Shown in pieces: positions 1 to 4,284 of a DNA stretch of 9,368 bases (position 1 is the stretch's first letter; each line of letters starts with the position of its first letter). This DNA is from an uncultured Eubacteriales bacterium (GTDB lineage: Bacteria; Bacillota; Clostridia; Oscillospirales; Acutalibacteraceae): NCBI GenBank assembly GCA_900321195.1, contig ONVG01000048.1, positions 1 to 9,368 on the forward strand, read 5' to 3'. A model generated the notes under the pieces. It was given only the letters and a program-made list of their open reading frames with translations, did not search any database and was not told the DNA's origin. The position numbers and the translations under genes were made by a program.

Positions 1-51
1 CCTTGGCTCGCTGATATTTTTTATTTCCGCTTTTAATTCTTCTATTCTCAT
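1..51 (-). CDS. Possible N-terminus of an unidentified minus-strand gene (partial)
   Basis: Reading leftward from an ATG at 51-49 gives 17 codons, beginning MRIEELKAEIK, before the window ends. This Lys/Glu-rich amphipathic start is typical of a cytosolic protein. An in-frame TAA lies three codons upstream, so this ATG is the only available ATG start. No convincing Shine-Dalgarno site precedes it; the upstream bases are a plain A-rich stretch. The plus strand is also open here and would encode a hydrophobic tail, but that is what a Lys/Glu-rich gene looks like in antisense. Too short to assign a family. Confidence 0.4.
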   Translation of the reverse strand, partial: MRIEELKAEIKNISEPR

Positions 52-100
52 TCTTTTATTTTACCATTGCTTTCTAAAAAAGTAAATGCTGTTGCCCTGC

Positions 101-131
101 ATCATATGTACAATTTTGTAGAATTTAACAA
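101..131 (-). promoter_or_regulatory. Weak candidate promoter for the leftward gene starting at 51
   Basis: On the minus strand a TTGTTA element (131-126) is followed by TATGAT (106-101). The 19-nt spacer is longer than the preferred 17, so this is only a possibility. An imperfect inverted repeat, TACAA-TT-TTGTA (109-120), lies between the two boxes, where an operator could sit. The predicted start of transcription would be about 45 nt upstream of the ATG at 51. Confidence 0.27.
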
Positions 132-182
132 TGCTTTAATGTCACAAATTATACAAAAAAATATTTTTATTGAATATTTTTA

Positions 183-221
183 TCTGTATTTTCTATAAAA
201 GATTATTAAATAAAATACAGA
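183..221. repeat. 10-bp perfect inverted repeat in AT-rich intergenic DNA
   Basis: TCTGTATTTT (183-192) is exactly complementary to AAAATACAGA (212-221), with 19 bases between the arms. It lies in the 253-bp gap between the two minus-strand genes and is not followed by a T-run on either strand, so it does not look like a terminator. It could be an operator or an upstream leader structure. A short AT direct repeat (160-170 and 173-183) lies beside it. Confidence 0.4.
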
Positions 222-281
222 AGTATCAATAATAAATCATTTAATTTAAATATATTTTTGTCCAAAAAAGCAACGCAGTAT

Positions 282-305
282 ATGTAAAGTCTTTTGACTT
301 TACAT
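282..305 (-). terminator. AT-rich hairpin at the 3' end of ispF, possible terminator
   Basis: Arms ATGTAAAGTC (282-291) and GACTTTACAT (296-305) form a perfect 10-bp stem with a 4-base loop, directly abutting the ispF stop codon (305-307). In the direction of ispF transcription the run of six T appears only about 16 bases past the stem (265-260), so this is not a textbook intrinsic terminator. It could be a weak terminator or a 3'-end stabilising hairpin. Confidence 0.45.
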
Positions 306-784
306 CAATCACAGTATATCAGAGCGACACAATGAGCTGAGATTCCCTCAAGCCTGCCGGTAAATCCAAGCTTTTCCTCGGTTGTTGCCTTAATGCTCAC
401 ACAATCTGTATCTGTACCCATTGCGGCAGCGATATTTTTTCTCATATCCTCGATATACGGCTTTAATTTAGGCTTCTGAGCTATGACAGTTGCATCTATA
501 TTCGATATTCTGTACCCTTTTTCGTACAATATTTTACAGGATGCTTTTAATAATTCTATACTGTCTGCATCTTTATAGTCTGGCGAAGTATCGGGAAAAT
601 GCGTACCTATGTCGCCCAAAGCCGCCGCGCCGAAAAGCGAGTCTATTACGGCATGTACAAGGACATCTGCATCAGAATGACCTAAAAGTCCCTTTTCATG
701 CGGTATATCGACGCCGCCTATTATAAGCCTTCTGCTCTCTGTAAGCTGATGAACGTCATAACCGTGACCTATCCTGAATTTCAT
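305..784 (-). CDS. ispF: 2-C-methyl-D-erythritol 2,4-cyclodiphosphate synthase
   Basis: IspF converts 4-diphosphocytidyl-methylerythritol 2-phosphate to the cyclodiphosphate with release of CMP, in the cytosolic MEP pathway to isoprenoid precursors. The 159-residue protein has the usual length. The family's metal-binding pattern is visible: D10 and H12 in GHGYDVH near the N-terminus, and H44 after [19 protein letters not shown] (58-66) and the C-terminal [11 protein letters not shown] segment are also characteristic. I start it at ATG 784 because AGAGGTG (797-791) lies 6 nt upstream; an in-frame GTG at 793 is part of that ribosome site. It is divergent from the symporter gene, with 50 bp between start codons. 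ispD, often next to ispF, is not in the window. Identification is secure. Confidence 0.97.
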   Translation of the reverse strand: MKFRIGHGYDVHQLTESRRLIIGGVDIPHEKGLLGHSDADVLVHAVIDSLFGAAALGDIGTHFPDTSPDYKDADSIELLKASCKILYEKGYRISNIDATVIAQKPKLKPYIEDMRKNIAAAMGTDTDCVSIKATTEEKLGFTGRLEGISAHCVALIYCD

Positions 785-790
785 TGTAAG

Positions 791-797
791 CACCTCT
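791..797 (-). promoter_or_regulatory. Shine-Dalgarno site fixing the ispF start
   Basis: AGAGGTG read on the minus strand, 6 nt before ATG 784. The alternative GTG start at 793-791 overlaps this site and so is unlikely to be used. Confidence 0.75.
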
Positions 798-834
798 TAT
801 TATTAATTTTTAATTATTTTCATGGGGGTTTTTT

Positions 835-2169
835 ATGGAGATGATAGAAAGTGTAAACGCCTGTATAAATAATATAGTATGGGGACCCTTTATGCTTCTG
901 TTCTTAGTCGGCACAGGCATATTTTTTTCGGTAAAGCTGAGATTTTTTCAGCTCACAGGTCTTAAAATATGGTGGAGAAAAACAGCACTTTCATTTATGG
1001 ACAGCAAAACCAAAAACGGCAAAAAATCGGGGATATCTCCGTTTCGGGCTATGGCTACAGCGCTTGCAGGCTCTATCGGTACGGGAAATATAGTCGGCGT
1101 TGCCAATGCTATAGCTCTCGGCGGCGCAGGCGCTGTATTCTGGATGTGGACAGCCGCATTCTTCGGCATGGCTACAGTCTTTGCCGAAAATGTTCTTGGT
1201 GTAAAATACCGTGTCAAGCGAAACGGGAAATATGTCGGCGGCCCAATGTATTACATAGAAAAGGGTCTCGGCTGTAAACCGCTTGCCGTTGTATTTGCAT
1301 TTTTCTGTACGCTTGCCGCTTTCGGAATGGGAAATATAACCCAGTCAAACTCTGTCGCCGGCGCTCTGAAAAACGGTTTCGGAATAGACAGCGGTATATG
1401 CGGTATCATCCTTTCTGTCATAACAGCGCTTATAATATTCGGCGGTATCGAAAGGATATCTTCGCTAACTGAAAAATTAGTACCTGTAATGGCTGTTGTA
1501 TATACTCTTGCAGCCGCGGCAGTTCTTGCCGTGAATTTCACGGAAATACCGTCCGTTCTTGTTCGTATAGTAAAAGAAGCCTTTGACATAAGAGCCGCCG
1601 CAGGAGGTCTGACAGGCTACGGCATATCAAAAGCCCTGAAATACGGCATTTCAAGGGGCGTATTCTCAAATGAAGCAGGACTTGGAAGCTCTCCGATAGT
1701 ACATTCGGCTGCCGAAACCGATAACGCATATGAGCAGGGAATGTGGGGTATCTTTCAGGTATTCATAGATACCATCGTGCTTTGTACGCTTATGGCGCTG
1801 TGCATACTCACAACAGGCTCGGACAGCTCAGGTCTTGACGGGATAGAGCTTAGCGCGCTTTCATTCAGCAGGGTACTCGGAAACGCAGGAAATATATTCC
1901 TGTCGCTTTCAATAGTGCTTTTTGCCTTTGCAACTCTCGTTTCATGGTCATACTACGGCGAAAAAAGCTTTGAATATCTTACAAAAGGAAAATATATAAA
2001 GCTGTACAGGATAATATATTCCTGCGCGGTATATCTCGGCTGCATAACGAGCATATCTTTGGTATGGGAAATATCCGACACTCTCAACGGACTTATGGCT
2101 GTACCAAATCTTATTGCGATAATACTTCTCTCAAATGAAGTAAAATACAGCGAAATATACAACAGATAA
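835..2169 (+). CDS. AGCS-family sodium:alanine (amino acid) symporter
   Basis: An integral membrane protein of 444 residues that should couple sodium (or proton) entry to uptake of alanine, glycine or a similar amino acid. Family signatures are clear: GSIGTGNIVG (79-88), the sodium:alanine symporter signature with FWMW (96-111), GGPMYY (135-140) and FSNEAGLGS (277-285). About ten or more hydrophobic segments alternate with short loops, for example around 15-35, 150-170, 186-205, 215-234, 305-327, 352-372 and 415-433. The length is slightly short for the family (often 450-490) but both ends look intact. Start: ATG 835, with GGGGG (824-828) 6 nt upstream; a second ATG at 841 is less well placed. 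Substrate cannot be read from sequence, so I give no symbol (alsT/agcS-like). No strong promoter is visible in the 50-bp divergent gap, and no convincing terminator follows it. Confidence 0.95.
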   Translation: MEMIESVNACINNIVWGPFMLLFLVGTGIFFSVKLRFFQLTGLKIWWRKTALSFMDSKTKNGKKSGISPFRAMATALAGSIGTGNIVGVANAIALGGAGAVFWMWTAAFFGMATVFAENVLGVKYRVKRNGKYVGGPMYYIEKGLGCKPLAVVFAFFCTLAAFGMGNITQSNSVAGALKNGFGIDSGICGIILSVITALIIFGGIERISSLTEKLVPVMAVVYTLAAAAVLAVNFTEIPSVLVRIVKEAFDIRAAAGGLTGYGISKALKYGISRGVFSNEAGLGSSPIVHSAAETDNAYEQGMWGIFQVFIDTIVLCTLMALCILTTGSDSSGLDGIELSALSFSRVLGNAGNIFLSLSIVLFAFATLVSWSYYGEKSFEYLTKGKYIKLYRIIYSCAVYLGCITSISLVWEISDTLNGLMAVPNLIAIILLSNEVKYSEIYNR

Positions 2170-2243
2170 ATAAATTATAGTTTAATTATATCAAATTCCA
2201 CAGACAAATGATATAGCAAAAGCCAAATTAAAAAAATTTTTTG

Positions 2244-2272
2244 TTGTAATATCATCGATAATGGTTTATAAT
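2244..2272 (+). promoter_or_regulatory. Sigma-A-type promoter upstream of holB
   Basis: TTGTAA (2244-2249; four of six matches to TTGACA) and a perfect TATAAT (2267-2272) are separated by exactly 17 bases in the AT-rich gap after the symporter gene. The predicted start near 2279 gives a leader of about 30 nt before the holB ATG. This is the best promoter in the window and the likely start of the holB-ricT transcript, perhaps also of the genes beyond. Confidence 0.72.
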
Positions 2273-2309
2273 AAAGATTAAAGTAATTTTCGGAAAGAGA
2301 TATTTGTCT

Positions 2310-3272
2310 ATGCTGATATCGGAATTTGTGGGTAATGAAGAAGTAAAAAATGAGCTTGCGGAGCTTATAAAAAGGGATACTCTCCCCCATGCTATGATAA
2401 TAGAGGGCGCAAAGGGTACGGGTAAAAAAACTCTTGCGGAGATAATATCGCGTTCCTGCGTATGCTCATCGGATAATGAACGCCCCTGCGGTGTATGCGG
2501 AAACTGTCTGAAAGCCGAAAAAAATATACATCCCGATATTTTTACGGCTGACGGGAATAATTCGGGCGGGCTAAATATCGAAGCTATAAGGAACATACGC
2601 TCGGATGCATATATAAAGCCGAATGAAGCCCCAAAAAAGGTGTATATGCTCCTGAACTGTGAAAAAATGCTCATGCCTGCTCAGAACGCTTTTCTTAAAA
2701 TACTTGAAGAACCGCCCGAAAATGTCGTTTTTATACTGACGGCTGTTTCTGCCGCCTCTCTTTTGCCGACTGTTATATCAAGGTCAAGGGTATTTTCATT
2801 ATATCCGCCTGATTTCAATGACGCTGTTGGATTTCTTGCAAAACGCTTTCCCGACAAGGATATTACCGAGATACGAAGCGCAGTCAAAAACAGTATCGGG
2901 AATATCGGGAACGCTGCAGCGCTTCTTGAAGGCGGCAGTGAGGAAGCAAGGATAATTGCCGAGGAAATGCTTAAAGCAATACCGCTTTCGACTGAATACA
3001 GTCTTCTTGTCGCCGCAAACAAGCTTTCACAAAGCAGGTCTCTGGCTGTTGACAGTCTTGATATACTTTGTGAGCTGATATCCGAATGTGTGAAAGCATC
3101 GGCAGGAATAGAAAACACTTCACAGCTTGCAAAGGATACCGCCTTAAAGCTTACAAGAAAGCGTCTTTTCAGACTTCAGGAAAAGACGTTAAAGGCAAGA
3201 GATATACTTAATACAAATGTAAACCTTAATTTTTACAGCACATGGCTTTGCGCTGAGCTGAGGAATAACTGA
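2310..3272 (+). CDS. holB: DNA polymerase III subunit delta-prime
   Basis: Delta-prime is the rigid 'stator' subunit of the clamp loader that places the sliding clamp on primed DNA. The 320-residue product has an AAA+ fold: a P-loop GAKGTGKKT (33-41), a zinc-binding cysteine set (C50 or C52, then C60, C63, C66), and the LKILEEPP motif (129-136) shared with DnaX. The acidic Walker B box is replaced by NCEK (116-119), as expected for a subunit that need not hydrolyse ATP. The SRC motif, normally Ser-Arg-Cys with the arginine acting on a neighbour's ATP, reads SRS at 157-159; the arginine is kept. The C-terminal third is the expected helical collar. Start: ATG 2310, with a GGAAAGAGA purine tract ending 9 nt upstream; a TTG at 2304 would add two residues but is only 3 nt from it. 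Thirteen bases before ricT, the same order as B. subtilis holB-yaaT. Confidence 0.95.
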   Translation: MLISEFVGNEEVKNELAELIKRDTLPHAMIIEGAKGTGKKTLAEIISRSCVCSSDNERPCGVCGNCLKAEKNIHPDIFTADGNNSGGLNIEAIRNIRSDAYIKPNEAPKKVYMLLNCEKMLMPAQNAFLKILEEPPENVVFILTAVSAASLLPTVISRSRVFSLYPPDFNDAVGFLAKRFPDKDITEIRSAVKNSIGNIGNAAALLEGGSEEARIIAEEMLKAIPLSTEYSLLVAANKLSQSRSLAVDSLDILCELISECVKASAGIENTSQLAKDTALKLTRKRLFRLQEKTLKARDILNTNVNLNFYSTWLCAELRNN

Positions 3273-3275
3273 AAC

Positions 3276-3280
3276 GGAGG
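3276..3280 (+). promoter_or_regulatory. Ribosome binding site of ricT
   Basis: GGAGG ending 5 nt before ATG 3286, lying in the 13-bp gap after the holB stop, which supports translation from the same transcript. Confidence 0.8.
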
Positions 3281-3285
3281 AAAAT

Positions 3286-4155
3286 ATGGCTACTATAATA
3301 GGTGTAAGATTCAGAGATGTAGGAAAGATATATTATTTTGACCCTGACGGCTATGAGCTTAAAAACGGAGAGCATGTCATAGTGGAAACGAGCCGCGGAA
3401 TAGAGTGCGGAGAGGTCGCAATGGACAACAGGCAGGTAGACGACAATGATATAAGCTATCCGCTGAAAAAGCTCATACGCATAGCCACAGATGAGGACAT
3501 GCAGCATGTGGCGGAAAACAAAGAAAAGGAAAAGAAAGCCTATGAGATATGCTGTCAGAAAATAGCCGAACATAATCTCAAAATGAAGCTGATAAATGTC
3601 GAGTACACCTTTGACAATAACAAGATACTCTTCTATTTCACTGCTGACGGACGAGTTGATTTCCGTGAGCTTGTAAAGGATCTTGCTTATGTTTTCCGCA
3701 CAAGGATAGAGCTGAGACAGATAGGCGTAAGAGATGAAGCAAAAATGCTCGGCGGTCTGGGAATATGCGGCAGACCCTTCTGCTGCAAAACATTCCTGGG
3801 CGATTTCCAGCCTGTTTCTATAAAAATGGCAAAGGAGCAGGGAATGTCGCTGAATCCCGTTAAAATATCCGGAACATGCGGCAGGCTCATGTGCTGTCTT
3901 AAATATGAGCAGGACGCTTATACAGACCTTCTGAAAACAACTCCAAAGACAGGCGCTATAGTAAATACCGCTGACGGCAAGGGAACAGTCATTGATGTCA
4001 ACCTGATAACAGGCACTCTCACCGTATCACTGCACAAAGCGCCCGATGCCGCCGCGCGTACCTATAAGGTAAAGGATGTAACTCTCATAAAGGACGGACA
4101 GATAAAAATAGACCGCTCCGAAATGGAAAAGCTCAAAAAATTAGAGAAAAATTAA
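3286..4155 (+). CDS. ricT: PSP1-domain protein RicT (YaaT)
   Basis: A 289-residue cytosolic protein of the RicT/YaaT family. In Bacillus subtilis RicT works with RicA (YmcA) and RicF (YlbF) as an iron-sulfur complex that directs RNase Y processing of mRNA and affects competence, biofilm and sporulation. An N-terminal beta-rich part (1-60) is followed by the conserved PSP1 core, including RTRIELRQIGVRDEAK (138-153). Two cysteine clusters then follow, GICGRPFCC (159-167) and GTCGRLMCC (196-204), supplying six cysteines at 161, 166, 167, 198, 203 and 204 that are suited to [4Fe-4S] binding. The C-terminal ~75 residues form a small beta domain with a Lys-rich tail. Length and gene order match the family. 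RicA and RicF are not in this window, so the partner complex here is inferred. Confidence 0.94.
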   Translation: MATIIGVRFRDVGKIYYFDPDGYELKNGEHVIVETSRGIECGEVAMDNRQVDDNDISYPLKKLIRIATDEDMQHVAENKEKEKKAYEICCQKIAEHNLKMKLINVEYTFDNNKILFYFTADGRVDFRELVKDLAYVFRTRIELRQIGVRDEAKMLGGLGICGRPFCCKTFLGDFQPVSIKMAKEQGMSLNPVKISGTCGRLMCCLKYEQDAYTDLLKTTPKTGAIVNTADGKGTVIDVNLITGTLTVSLHKAPDAAARTYKVKDVTLIKDGQIKIDRSEMEKLKKLEKN

Positions 4156-4181
4156 CAGATAAAATTTTACCGCAAAAATCA

Positions 4182-4208
4182 CAGGCGCAGTTGATATACC
4201 GCGCCCTG
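4182..4208 (+). other. Upstream leader hairpin before the GTPase-nuclease gene
   Basis: CAGGCGC (4182-4188) can pair with GCGCCCTG (4201-4208) with one bulged C, giving seven base pairs around a 12-nt loop. It directly abuts the stronger hairpin at 4209-4240, so the two stems could stack in the transcript. Alone it is weak and could be chance. Confidence 0.35.
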
Positions 4209-4240
4209 ACAGCCGCTTATATTGGAAAATAAGCGGCTGT
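4209..4240 (+). other. Strong 12-bp hairpin in the ricT/GTPase intergenic leader
   Basis: ACAGCCGCTTAT (4209-4220) and ATAAGCGGCTGT (4229-4240) are perfectly complementary around the 8-base loop ATTGGAAA; two further G-U pairs can form below. The bases after it contain scattered T but no T-run, so it is at best a leaky terminator. It could act as an attenuator, an RNA-processing site or a translational control element. It sits 44 nt before the start codon of the fusion gene and 53 nt after the ricT stop. Confidence 0.7.
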
Positions 4241-4252
4241 TGCTGTGTATAT

Positions 4253-4277
4253 AACGGAGGCGGACAAACGGAGGCGG
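4253..4277 (+). promoter_or_regulatory. Duplicated Shine-Dalgarno segment of the GTPase-nuclease gene
   Basis: The 11-mer AACGGAGGCGG occurs twice (4253-4263 and 4267-4277), each copy carrying GGAGG. The second GGAGG (4270-4274) ends 10 nt before ATG 4285 and should be the working site. The first is 24 nt upstream and has no start codon of its own (no ATG, GTG or TTG follows before 4286), so no leader peptide is indicated. The extra copy may be a ribosome standby site or a small local duplication. Confidence 0.65.
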
Positions 4278-4284
4278 CAATAAG

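Noticed and set aside
52..304. A riboswitch or T-box leader for the gene beginning at 51.
   Set aside because: I could not find the T-box consensus or any riboswitch core on the minus strand; the region is mostly AT-rich with simple inverted repeats.
2187..2215. Inverted repeat TATATCA/TGATATA after the symporter gene, considered as its terminator.
   Set aside because: Only 7 AT-rich pairs around a 15-base loop and no T-run directly after it. The later AAAAAAATTTTTT stretch has no room for a loop. No terminator is called.
2252..3118. Two open frames of 140 and 145 codons antisense to holB.
   Set aside because: Both are shadows of the conserved holB frame, with no recognisable domain and no matching ribosome site.
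4191..4223. TTGATA followed by TATATT as a promoter for the fusion gene.
   Set aside because: The spacer is 21 bases, too long, and the -10 lies inside the 12-bp hairpin. TATATA at 4248-4253 has no matching -35 at a usable distance and would start transcription at the ribosome site.
4209..4240. Calling the strong hairpin an intrinsic terminator of ricT.
   Set aside because: The bases after the stem (4241-4250) are TGCTGTGTAT, with no continuous T-run; kept as a hairpin of unknown role.
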